Assembly (NCBI GenBank): GCA_041660045.1
Contig: JBAZXA010000001.1
Span: forward strand, 124,001 to 188,000
Reading direction: 5' to 3'
DNA length: 64,000 bases
Source of the DNA: WM-3-3 sp041660045
GTDB taxonomy: Bacteria > Pseudomonadota > Gammaproteobacteria > Methylococcales > Methylomonadaceae
How positions within the stretch are numbered: the first letter of the stretch is position 1; the number at the start of each line of letters is the position of its first letter. A program made the translations under genes and the position numbers. The notes beneath the pieces are model-generated. The model did not search any database and was not told where the DNA came from. It worked only from the letters and a program-made list of their open reading frames with translations. Positions 27,437 through 36,400 of the stretch are shown piece by piece.

Positions 27437-27813
27437 GGGGGCGACATGGCTTCGACGTGGGTAGCGAAACTTTAAGTGCATGTCGAGGACTGTACACCTC
27501 GTAAATCCTACAGAAACTAAGTATTCGCAAACGACGAAAACTACTCAGTGGCTTTAGCAGCTTAAAACCTGCACCACTTCTCTGACTGTATGTGCTTATG
27601 CGTGCAGCGTTCTTCGGGACATTCAGGGATCATATTACATAAGATCGTGCCAGGGCTTTGTTCGTAGCTTAAAGCACTAAATCCAATCGAAATCGCTGCT
27701 GATCCTCTTGGCCCGACGGGTAGTCAGTAGCTAAATTAAAAGTGCGGGATAAGCATGTAGATCTTACGGCGGAGTACTTACGGACGGGGGTTCAATTCCC
27801 CCCGCCTCCACCA
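27437..27813 (+). ncRNA. ssrA: Transfer-messenger RNA (tmRNA)
   Basis: Rescues stalled ribosomes and tags their products for proteolysis. The 5' acceptor strand GGGGGCG pairs with CGCCTCC near the 3' end, followed by encoded ACCA; a T-arm (GGGGG-TTCAATT-CCCCC) is present. The tag reading frame at 27527-27565 encodes ANDENYSVALAA and a TAA, ending in the ALAA degradation signal. One-piece form, about 377 nt. The gene is followed by a strong terminator. Confidence 0.97.
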
Positions 27814-27847
27814 ATTTAAAGTTTTAGCAAGTTCAAAGACGTACATA

Positions 27848-27880
27848 AACCCGCAAGCTACCAAGCTTAGCGGGTTTTTT
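27848..27880 (+). terminator. Rho-independent terminator after ssrA
   Basis: Arms AACCCGC-AAGCT and AGCTT-A-GCGGGTT pair with one bulged A around an ACCA loop and are followed by a T run. It lies 34 bases after the tmRNA 3' end. Confidence 0.9.
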
Positions 27881-28176
27881 ATTGTCCAGCGTAGTCAAAC
27901 AAGATTCATAAACACAGACGGTATAAATAAGGGTAAATTCAGCCTTTAAGGCCGTGCAGCGCAATAGCCAACGGGTATTGCACCGTATTAATGTCTCCAT
28001 CCCACTTCAGATATATTATTAGCCGTAAACATGGCGCGTAATCAGAATCATGATGTGGAAGCTCAAGGTCGCGCTATAAATGTTACGGCATGACCACTCA
28101 AGCCAGTATTTCAAAAGATGATGCAATCAATGTCGTGAGATCCTTTTGATTGTTGTGTATAACAGCCAAGCTAGAT
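27881..28176. other. Gene-free stretch downstream of ssrA
   Basis: About 300 bases without an open frame, RNA gene or recognisable repeat in my reading. It sits between the ssrA terminator and a decayed minus-strand gene, and looks like eroded accessory DNA. Confidence 0.5.
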
Positions 28177-28751
28177 TTACCCTCTAATTTCAATAGTGCC
28201 ATCTGTTTTTATAATCATCGTAGCTTGGTTTCCCATATCACTAGCCACATAACCAAACATTACGCCTTGTTTGATGAAGCCGTTCAGGGATAGTTTGTAA
28301 TTAACGGAGCTTTCATATTTGGAATGAAAATATTTAATGACTTCTTAACCTGGAGTAATTGCTGGAAATAAATTGGTTTGATCGTGCTCACTTAGGGCTA
28401 AATCATTGACCCCCGAAAGAGGAGTAATTAATTACAGTGGCAACGCTAGTACCATTAACGTAATTGGCTGAATAAATGGCTAATTTAGCAGCTGGGAAAT
28501 TAAATTAAGAGAATACCTAAAGAAATAAGCGAACGTATTATAGGGTAGTCATTTCCTTTTTTTCGCTCTTTATGTCCGTATGCGAATAGAAAAAAAGGCC
28601 GCTTAAAAAAATACCAAGCCAGCAAAAATGTTGTAACCGCCAGCCCACTTAAGCCAATCAGTCCCGAATGACTAACCAAGTAAAAAAATCACCCACCCAG
28701 TACCAGAGGTGCTAATCCACAGATTAAAGATAATTTGTACCAGATGACCAT
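28177..28751 (-). pseudogene. Decayed small membrane-protein gene (family unknown)
   Basis: On the minus strand an ATG at 28751 begins a frame that can be followed, through lesions, to a TAA at 28177-28179. The first part has two hydrophobic segments (LSLICGLAPLVLGG and LSGLAVTTFLLAWYFF) then a basic turn (GHKERKKGNDYP) and a third hydrophobic stretch. A TGA interrupts after VLGG, a frameshift leads into PAAKLAIYSANYVNG, another in a G run leads into VNDLALSEHDQTNL, and a TAA interrupts after ITPG. The last ~55 codons (KYFHSKYESSVNYKLSLNG ... TDGTIEIRG) are clean. The coherent protein-like text across frames is why I call a pseudogene; I cannot name the family. Confidence 0.65.
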
Positions 28752-29202
28752 TTGAATATAAAGCAAAGCTTACTTGGCGTGGCCAGAAAAACTGAAAAAT
28801 AAAACTGTATTATAACTATGCTCAGGTCAAGCGTCATACCAAAGTTGTCAGACTCTATAGATTGTTGAGCACAAACCTGTTGACTTTAAATTCAATCGAG
28901 TATGACTACAATACTGCCCAGAAATCTGGTAATTATTCGTCTAAATCATGCAAACCGCAGAGCACGGAAAATCAAATTAATGTCCATATCCGCGTTTTCA
29001 CCTTTTCTAAAAGCCTATTAACTTGGTAATATCGGTAGAATTCAACACATCACAGCGATGAAGCGCAGAAATATGACTCTAAGGCATATCTGAATATTAC
29101 CAACTAAATCATTGAAATATATACCTGCTATACTGATGCAAAATCTTTTGGAATTTTAGATTAATTCTAAAACAACCACCCATATAAAAAATAATACAGG
29201 GA
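28752..29202. promoter_or_regulatory. Upstream region of hsdM with a candidate extended -10
   Basis: About 450 AT-rich bases without an intact gene. Near its end an extended -10 sequence TGCTATACT lies at 29126-29134, about 69 bases before the hsdM ATG; no good -35 is present, which extended -10 promoters can tolerate. Otherwise I see nothing in it. Confidence 0.35.
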
Positions 29203-31296
29203 ATGAACACAGAACAACTCAAACAATTGGAAAAAGACCTCTGGTCTGCCGCCGATAATATGCGTGCCAACAGTGACTTAAAATCGACCGAATACGCCAC
29301 ACCAGTACTAGGGCTGATCTTTCTCAAGTTTGCGGATAATAACTATGCCCGTGCCGAGCAAGCCATCAACGCCGAATTTAAAAGCCTGCAAGGCAAACGC
29401 AACGAAAAATCCATTGAAGACATTGCCATTGAAAAATGCGGTTTTTACCTGCCGCCGCATGCCCGATATGACTACTTGCTGAACCTGCCGGAAAAGGAAG
29501 ATGTCGCCAAGCAGATCAAACAAGCGATGCAGGATATTGAAAAATACAAACCGGAACTGGATGGTGTATTACCTAAAGATGAATACGTGCCGCTCACCCG
29601 CACCGACAGAACCATTCCGGCACAGTTGCTCAAAACCTTCTCCAACATTCCCCGCGATGCCAGCGGTGACATCTTGGGTAAAATCTATGAATATTTCCTC
29701 GGCAACTTTGCTTTGGCAGAAGGCCAAGGTGGCGGGGCGTTCTTTACGCCAACATCCGTGGTCAAGCTCATGGTAGAAATCATCGAACCCTATAAAGGCA
29801 CGGTGTATGATCCGGCCTGCGGTTCCGGTGGCATGTTTGTGCAGTCGCAGCAATTTGTCGCCAATCACCGCCAAGAACTGGAAGCCTTGGGCGAGCAGCA
29901 CGACGAAAACCAACTCTATGTCTACGGCCAGGAAAAAACCCTGGATACCGTCAAACTGGCGAAGATGAACATAGCCGTCAACGGCCTACGTGGGGAAATT
30001 CGCCAAGCCAACAGTTACGCTGAAGACCCCTTCATTGGCTTTGGTCGGTTCGATTTTGTCATGGCTAATCCGCCCTTTAATGTGGATGATGTACCCATAG
30101 CCACGGTAGAAGCTGATCCACGTTTTAACACCTATGGCATACCGCGTAACAAAACCAAGCTTAAAGCCGCAGACAAAGGCAAAGAAACCGTACCCAATGC
30201 CAATTACTTATGGATTAACCTGTTTGCCACCAGCCTTAAAGACAAAGGCCGCGCCGCCTTGGTTATGGCTAATTCCGCTTCCGATGCCCGCCATAGTGAA
30301 GCGGACATCCGGCAAAGCCTGATCGAAAATAATCTGATCTATGGCATGCTTACCTTGCCATCCAACATGTTTTATACCGTCACCTTGCCTGCGACCTTGT
30401 GGTTTTTTGATAAAGCTAAGCAAGATGACAAGATTTTGTTTATCGACTCCCGCAATATTTTTACCCAAATCGACCGCGCCCATCGTGAATTTAATGAGGA
30501 ACAAATTCAAAACATCGCCATCATCAGCCGTTTGCACAAAGGCAGGCGCAATGCTTTTGTCCGACTGGTGGATAGTTACTTTACCAAAGGCATGGCGTTA
30601 TTGTCAGAAAATCAGCAGCAAGTGCAACCCGTCTGTACCCAACTGCTCGAGGTGCTGACAGAGAGCGAAGGCAAACTGGCGGTTAGCGACTTGGTCAAGC
30701 AATGGCAGGCTCTTGTCACTTTACAAGAAAGTCATCTGGCCTACACCCAGGCGGTTAGCGGCAAACTCGGCAAAGCGGAGGAAGTAGACCGCATTAATCA
30801 AAAGCAACATCAACTAAGGGCGACTTTTGATCCATTATTTGAATCGCTACATGGCGGACTTAAAGCCCTGGATAAAATTGTCCGCCAGCACGAGAAAACT
30901 AAAGCGGAAGCTGCCAAAGCAGACGGTAAGCGCAGCACGACTGACCGCGAAACCAAGAAACTGAAAGATGCGCTGGAACTCTTGCACAAGGAAGTCAAAC
31001 TCGCCGAAACTTATTTTAAACATATTCACTGGTTGCAGGAACGCTTCCCAAAGGCGGAATATGAAGATGTCACCGGCCTGTGTAAATTAGCCACGCCGGA
31101 AGAGGTAAAAGAACAGGATTATTCGCTGAATCCGGGGCGGTATGTGGGCGTGGTGATTGAGGAGGATGGTAAGACTGAGGAGGAGTTTATTGAAGAATTG
31201 TTAAAAATGGGAGATGAGTTAGTAAACTTAAATTCCGATGCAATATCATTTTCAAAAATCATTGAGCACAATTTGAAATTGCTAATTGGTGATTGA
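29203..31296 (+). CDS. hsdM: Type I restriction-modification methyltransferase subunit HsdM
   Basis: A 697-residue N6-adenine methyltransferase. It has the N-terminal HsdM helical domain (~1-150), the SAM-binding motif DPACGSGGMF near residue 203 and the catalytic NPPF near 289. It is longer than the common ~500-residue HsdM. The extra C-terminal region is charged and helical (KADGKRSTTDRETKKLKDAL), ending near SLNPGRYVG, a conserved HsdM tail. Its TGA overlaps a TTG of hsdS. Compared with flanking genes it uses more G/C-ending codons, which suggests horizontal transfer. Confidence 0.96.
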   Translation: MNTEQLKQLEKDLWSAADNMRANSDLKSTEYATPVLGLIFLKFADNNYARAEQAINAEFKSLQGKRNEKSIEDIAIEKCGFYLPPHARYDYLLNLPEKEDVAKQIKQAMQDIEKYKPELDGVLPKDEYVPLTRTDRTIPAQLLKTFSNIPRDASGDILGKIYEYFLGNFALAEGQGGGAFFTPTSVVKLMVEIIEPYKGTVYDPACGSGGMFVQSQQFVANHRQELEALGEQHDENQLYVYGQEKTLDTVKLAKMNIAVNGLRGEIRQANSYAEDPFIGFGRFDFVMANPPFNVDDVPIATVEADPRFNTYGIPRNKTKLKAADKGKETVPNANYLWINLFATSLKDKGRAALVMANSASDARHSEADIRQSLIENNLIYGMLTLPSNMFYTVTLPATLWFFDKAKQDDKILFIDSRNIFTQIDRAHREFNEEQIQNIAIISRLHKGRRNAFVRLVDSYFTKGMALLSENQQQVQPVCTQLLEVLTESEGKLAVSDLVKQWQALVTLQESHLAYTQAVSGKLGKAEEVDRINQKQHQLRATFDPLFESLHGGLKALDKIVRQHEKTKAEAAKADGKRSTTDRETKKLKDALELLHKEVKLAETYFKHIHWLQERFPKAEYEDVTGLCKLATPEEVKEQDYSLNPGRYVGVVIEEDGKTEEEFIEELLKMGDELVNLNSDAISFSKIIEHNLKLLIGD

Positions 31297-31298
31297 AC

Positions 31299-32654
31299 AT
31301 GGAATGGATAGAAAAAACAATAGGTGAACTTTGTGATATCGGAGGCGGAGAAGTAAAGACCGGTCCTTTTGGTTCTCAGCTTCATCAAGAAGATTATTCT
31401 GATGAAGGTACCCCAGTTGTTATGCCAGCAGACATCATAGATGGTGGAATAAGCCAAACTAAAATAGCCAGGGTAAAAGAAAGTCATGTAGACAGACTTT
31501 ATAAGCATAAGCTTTCGATTGGAGACATAATCTACGGGCGACGTGGTGATATTGGTCGTCAAACAATTATCAAACGAGATTATGAAGGTTGGTTGTGTGG
31601 GACGGGTTGTTTGCGAATTTCTCTTGGCAATTCGATTATTAATCCAGAGTATTTGCATCTTTATCTAAAAATACCTGAAGTAATCGGCTGGATTCAAAAT
31701 CAAGCAATCGGAGCAACAATGCCAAATTTAAATACAGGAATATTAAGGAGAGTTCCTGTTATTTTTCCAAGTTCTTGTGATAATCAGAACAAAATCGCCG
31801 CCATTCTATCCACCTATGACGACCTAATCGAAAACAACAAACGCCGAATCGCCTTGTTGGAAAAAATGGCGGAAGAAATCTACTGCGAATGGTTTGTCCG
31901 CTTCCGCTTTCCTGGTTATCAAACCGCTGAATTTGAAAAAGGGATTCCGAAAAACTGGGAAATCAAAGTAATGCGAGATTTAGTTTCCTATTACGTTGGT
32001 GGAGGATGGGGTGAGGAGAATGAGTCTTCTACTTTTTCAAAAGGCGCGTATGTAATTCGCGGAACTGACATTCCACACCTTTCCAGTGGCAATTACACAA
32101 ATCGAGTCTTTCGCTATCATAAGCCATCAAACTTTAAAGCAAGGAAATTAGAGGTAAATGATTTTATTTTTGAAGTTTCAGGCGGTAGCAAAGATCAGCT
32201 TTTAGGTCGAAACCTGATGGTCAGTGAAGGTCTTCTGAAGTTGTTCGAAAACAAAGTCATTTGTGCGAGCTTTTGTAAGCAAATTAGATTTGATGCTCAA
32301 AAAGTATCCCCACTTTTCATGAAATATTATTTAAAACTATATTATGAATGTGACCTAGTGGGAATCTATCAAGTGCAATCTACAGGTATAAGTAATTATC
32401 AATTCGAAAGCTTTTTAAATTATCAAACTATTTCATTACCGGAGAAGCGAATTCTGGATGAGTTCGATAAATTAATTGAACCAATTATTAGGCAACAAGA
32501 GACGCTTGCATTTGAAAATTTAAACCTAATTACGACAAAAGATTCTCTGCTACCCCGCCTAATCTCCGGCAAACTCTCCGTCGAAAACCTCGATATCCAG
32601 TTTCCGCCCAGTATGTTGGATGCACAGGCCTTGTATGGCGAGGCAAGGAGCTAG
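31299..32654 (+). CDS. hsdS: Type I restriction-modification specificity subunit HsdS
   Basis: About 451 residues from ATG 31299 (MEWIEKTIGELCD); a TTG at 31293, overlapping the hsdM stop, is the alternative. Two target-recognition domains (~1-175 and ~215-395) are separated by the conserved helix NKIAAILSTYDDLIENNKRR with FPGY after it and a second repeat at the C-terminus (LLPRLISGKLSVENL). The TRDs are more AT-rich than the conserved helices, typical of shuffled recognition domains. The DNA target cannot be read from sequence. HsdR is encoded about 0.8 kb downstream after an inserted nuclease gene and repeats. Confidence 0.95.
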   Translation: MEWIEKTIGELCDIGGGEVKTGPFGSQLHQEDYSDEGTPVVMPADIIDGGISQTKIARVKESHVDRLYKHKLSIGDIIYGRRGDIGRQTIIKRDYEGWLCGTGCLRISLGNSIINPEYLHLYLKIPEVIGWIQNQAIGATMPNLNTGILRRVPVIFPSSCDNQNKIAAILSTYDDLIENNKRRIALLEKMAEEIYCEWFVRFRFPGYQTAEFEKGIPKNWEIKVMRDLVSYYVGGGWGEENESSTFSKGAYVIRGTDIPHLSSGNYTNRVFRYHKPSNFKARKLEVNDFIFEVSGGSKDQLLGRNLMVSEGLLKLFENKVICASFCKQIRFDAQKVSPLFMKYYLKLYYECDLVGIYQVQSTGISNYQFESFLNYQTISLPEKRILDEFDKLIEPIIRQQETLAFENLNLITTKDSLLPRLISGKLSVENLDIQFPPSMLDAQALYGEARS

Positions 32655-32738
32655 GCTTAACCGTTCGCCCTGAGCTTGTCGAAGGGTGGGCGGTTAAGCC
32701 GATCATGGTTCGACAAGCTCACCACGAACGGCTTAACC
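32654..32738. repeat. Palindromic intergenic repeat element, copy 1
   Basis: A compact multi-palindrome immediately after hsdS. GGCTTAACCG (32654-32663) pairs perfectly with CGGTTAAGCC (32691-32700). GGTTAAGCCG (32692-32701) also pairs perfectly with CGGCTTAACC (32729-32738). The inner GAGCTTGTCGAA (32672-32683) pairs perfectly with TTCGACAAGCTC (32709-32720). The middle box can thus pair either way, allowing alternative hairpins. The inner sequence is of the widely seen type that contains TTCGACAAGCTC and CACCACGAACGG. Confidence 0.9.
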
Positions 32739-32829
32739 TTATGCCACGAACGGCTTAACCCTATGCTACGAACGGCTTAACCTTATGCTACGAGGGGCTT
32801 AAGCTGACAAGACGAGTGACTTAACCTAA
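32722..32829. repeat. 22-bp tandem repeats growing from element copy 1
   Basis: Units of 22 bases start at 32722, 32744, 32766 and 32788, with a decayed fifth near 32810. Each carries the core CACGAACGGCTTAACC or a variant. The first unit is the right end of the palindromic element, so the array looks like an expansion of that end. Mutations accumulate rightward. Confidence 0.85.
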
Positions 32830-32876
32830 AATCAGATTGAATGAGAAACAAATTTACACCATTGAGATAAAGCTAA

Positions 32877-33173
32877 ATGTTTTGGGTTTATATATTACGT
32901 TGCGCCGATGATAGTTATTACACAGGACACACAGATAACCTTGAACTACGGATAGCGCAGCATCAGTCTGGAGAATATCTTGGCTATACTTCAACTCGGC
33001 ATCCTTTACAGTTTTTGTGGTCCCAAGAATTTGATTCCCGCGAAGCAGCCTTGTCTGCTGAAAGACAAATCAAGGGCTGGAGCCGTAAGAAAAAAGAGGC
33101 CATGATGCTTGGAGATTGGGCAGAGGTGTCTCGTTTGGCTAAAAGTAAAGCCGTTCGTTTTGAGGGCAAATAG
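32877..33173 (+). CDS. Small GIY-YIG family endonuclease
   Basis: A 98-residue single-domain GIY-YIG nuclease. Active-site elements are in the right order: VYILRC with Tyr5, YYTGHT with Tyr15 and Gly17, then Arg25, His29 and the metal-binding Glu62 in SAERQIKGWSRKKKE. It belongs to the short COG2827-type group. It lies between two related palindromic repeat elements, with no intact SD but an ATG at the expected N-terminus. Members of this group have been reported, as I recall, as site-specific nucleases acting on repeats in single-stranded DNA; here that is inference. Confidence 0.92.
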   Translation: MFWVYILRCADDSYYTGHTDNLELRIAQHQSGEYLGYTSTRHPLQFLWSQEFDSREAALSAERQIKGWSRKKKEAMMLGDWAEVSRLAKSKAVRFEGK

Positions 33174-33191
33174 CTGTGACGGAATAATTAT

Positions 33192-33277
33192 CGTTCGCCC
33201 TGAGCCCTTGGCTGCCTCAGGGGAGTCTTGCCGAAGGGCTTTGCGGTTCATGGTTCGACAGGCTCACCACGAACGGT
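33192..33277. repeat. Palindromic intergenic repeat element, copy 2 (diverged)
   Basis: Shares with copy 1 the left end GTTCGCCCTGAG and the right end CATGGTTCGACA(G/A)GCTCACCACGAACGG, but the interior differs. A short inverted repeat CCCTGAG (33198-33204) and CTCAGGG (33216-33222) is added, as is a TTGCCGAAGGGCT segment. It starts about 18 bases after the GIY-YIG stop codon, mirroring copy 1 on the other side of the gene. Confidence 0.85.
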
Positions 33278-33450
33278 TTATTTTGATGGGGCTCACCACG
33301 AACGGTTTATTTTGATGGGGCTCACCACGAACGGTTTATTTTGATGGGGCTCACCACGAACGGTTTATTTTGATGGGGCTCACCACGAACGGTTTATTTT
33401 GATGGGGCTTACCACGAACGGTTTATTTTGATGGGGCTCACCACCAATGA
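33262..33450. repeat. 29-bp tandem repeats upstream of hsdR
   Basis: Units start at 33262, 33291, 33320, 33349, 33378 and 33407, with a partial seventh at 33436. Copies 1-5 are identical; copy 6 has one C-to-T change and copy 7 diverges after CTCACCAC. Each begins with GCTCACCACGAACGG, the right end of element copy 2, followed by TTTATTTTGATGGG. There are no spacers between units. The array ends about 30 bases before the hsdR ATG. Confidence 0.95.
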
Positions 33451-33480
33451 TTTTTTATTAGCAAGCAAACCGATAGGCTT

Positions 33481-36400
33481 ATGGCGAAAAATTTTATCTC
33501 GGAAGATGACATTGAACGGTCGATTTTGGAGCGACTTCATGCCTTGTTTAAGTTTGAATTGCTCAACTGTTATACCACCAAACCAGAGGAGCTTAACGAC
33601 GGTTCGAAGCGTACAGATAAGCGCGATGTGGTCTTGACCGACCGCTTACTGACTGCTTGCATGGCGTTAAACCCCGATATTCCCCAGGCAGTGATTGCCG
33701 ACCAGGTCTTGCCCAAATTGAAAGATCGTCGCGTGGCGATGAGCTTGATTGCCGCCAACCACGAAGTCGATGGCTTGATTCGAGATGGGGTAACGGTTGA
33801 ATTTGATGAAGTTACCCCTGACGGCAAAACCCAAAAACGCCATGAACGGGTGCGCCTGATCGACTTTGAGTCGCCAGAGAATAACCAATACCTTGCTATT
33901 TCGCAGTTATGGATTAAAGCCAGTGTGCAGGCACCAATGGCTGCCTTTCGCCGCCCGGATGTGATTCTTTACGTCAACGGTTTGCCGCTGGTGTTTGTGG
34001 AATTAAAGAATTCTAATGTGAAGTTACGTTCAGCTTATGACGACAACTTGACCAGCTATAAGCATGATATTCCGCAGTTATTTCATTGCAATGCCTTCTG
34101 TTTGCTATCCAATGCCATTGGTACCAAGGTGGGCAGTTTAACCGCTGGCTGGGAACACTTTTTTAATTGGTTGCGTGTGGATAGTGAGAAGGAAGCTGTT
34201 AATCGCAAGGAAATTGCCGAGCAAGGCACTAGCCTGGAATTGGCCGTGGCGGGTTTATGCCAGCCCCATAGACTGCTGGACTACGTTGAAAATTTTGTAC
34301 TCTTCCACAAAGAAACCAACAAAATCATCGCCCAGAATCATCAGTTCATTGGTGTAAATAACGCTTATGAACGGTTTTTGCAGCGCAAGGAGTTGCAAGG
34401 CCGCTTGGGGGTGTTTTGGCATACCCAGGGTTCCGGTAAAAGTTTTTCAATGATTTTTTATGCCCGTAAAATTTTCCGGAAAGTAACTGGAAACTTTAGT
34501 TTTGTCGTGATCACTGACCGACAGGATTTAGACGGGCAGATTTACCGCAACTTTTTAAACACCGGCACGGTTAAAGAGAGTGATGCCGCGCAACCCAATA
34601 ATGCCGATGAGATGCGAAGGTTTTTAGGACAGAACAAAAAGGTGGTGTTCACGCTGATCCAAAAATTCCGTTACGACAAGGGCAAAAAATATCCCGCTTT
34701 GTTTGATCCGGAAAAAGAGCAGCGTGAAGTGATCGTGATGGTGGATGAAGCGCACCGCACCCAGTACAAATCGCTGGCCGAAAATATGCGCGAAGGTTTG
34801 AAAGGTGCACATTTCTTGGCCTTTACCGGCACACCGTTATTGGGCAAGGAACGCAAGACCAGTGCCTGGTTTGGGGATTATGTGTCTGAATATAATTTTC
34901 AGCAGGCGATGGAAGACGAAGCGACCGTGCCTTTGTATTATGAAAAACGCGTGCCGGAAGTACTCCTTCAAAACGAAGACTTAGGGGAAGAGTTTTACGA
35001 GTTGCTTGAGGATGAAAACCTGGACGAAGCGCAACAGCAAAAACTGGAGCGAAAGTTTGCCCGTGAAATGGAAGTGATTAAACGCGATGATCGTTTGGAA
35101 ACCATTGCCAAGGATATCGTTTATCACTTTCCGCGCCGGGGTTATCTGGGTAAAGGTATGGTGGTGTCGTTAGATAAATTTACCGCTGTAAAGATGTACA
35201 ACAAAGTACAAGAGCAATGGAAAGAAGAAATTAAACGCTTGCGCGGGTTAATTAATGGATCTGCCAATGACATCGAAAAGGCACGCTTTAAAAAAATTAT
35301 CGAGTACATGAAGTCGGTAGAAATGGCGGTCGTCATTAGCGACCCTAAAGCGGATGAAGAACGCTTTGAAAAAGCGGGGCTGGATATTAAACCCCACACC
35401 AAACGCCTGGAACAGCTCGATGCCCAAGGCCACGACATCGAATATAACTTTAAAGACCCGGAACATCCGTTGCAATTGGTGTTTGTTTGCGCCATGTGGC
35501 TGACCGGTTTTGATGCGCCAACGGTGTCCACGCTGTATCTGGATAAACCCATGAAAGACCATACCCTGATGCAGACCATAGCACGGGCAAACCGGGTGGC
35601 CTCTTACCGGGTTATGGGCTATAACGGCGAACTAATCGAAAAGAAGAACGGCGACATCGTCGATTACTACAATGTATTCCGCAATATGAAAAAAGCGTTG
35701 CGTGATTACGCGCAAGGAACTGATGATGCTGGAGATGGCGGTGAACATGCGCCAGTCAAAGAAAAATCCGAGTTGTTTGTGTTACTGGATGATGCAATTG
35801 CGCAGACGGTAAGCTTTTGTAAAGAACGGGATGTTGACTTGGAGGCCATTCTGCAAGGGCAACACACGTTTAAAAATATCGCCCAATTCGAACAATATGC
35901 CAATACGTTGTTAAGTTTGGATGAGTGGCGTAAATCCTTTTATGTTTATGATAATACCGTGTCGGGTTTATATGAAGCCTGCAAACCGGAAATATTTGAA
36001 CAAGCCGCACGGCCACTCATCGCTGTGATTCAATATCTGCGTGGCATCATTGATATGCACATTGAGCAGGCGGATATTGATGTGGTTTGTCATAAGATTT
36101 CCGAGTTACTTGATGAAAGTGTGGTAGTGGATAACGCCGAAACATTTGCAGTTATGGAACATCGGGCCGAATACCAGATTGTGCAACAAGGTAGGGTATG
36201 GGACTTAAGTAAACTGGACTTTGACAAACTGAAAGAAGAATTCAAGGACGCTAAGTACAAGAATATTGAAATTGCCGAAATGCGTGCGTTCATTGATGAC
36301 AAGCTCAGGCAGATGATGGAACAAAACCATACGCGGGTGGATTTTGCGCAAAAATTGCAGGAGATTATCGACCAATATAATGCTGGTGGTTCTTCTGTTG

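Noticed and set aside
33262..33450. CRISPR array
   Set aside because: The 29-bp units are directly adjacent with no spacers, and no cas genes are present; it is a tandem repeat derived from the palindromic element.
35142..35579. 145-residue minus-strand frame inside hsdR
   Set aside because: Antisense to the helicase motor region of HsdR and lacking start signals.
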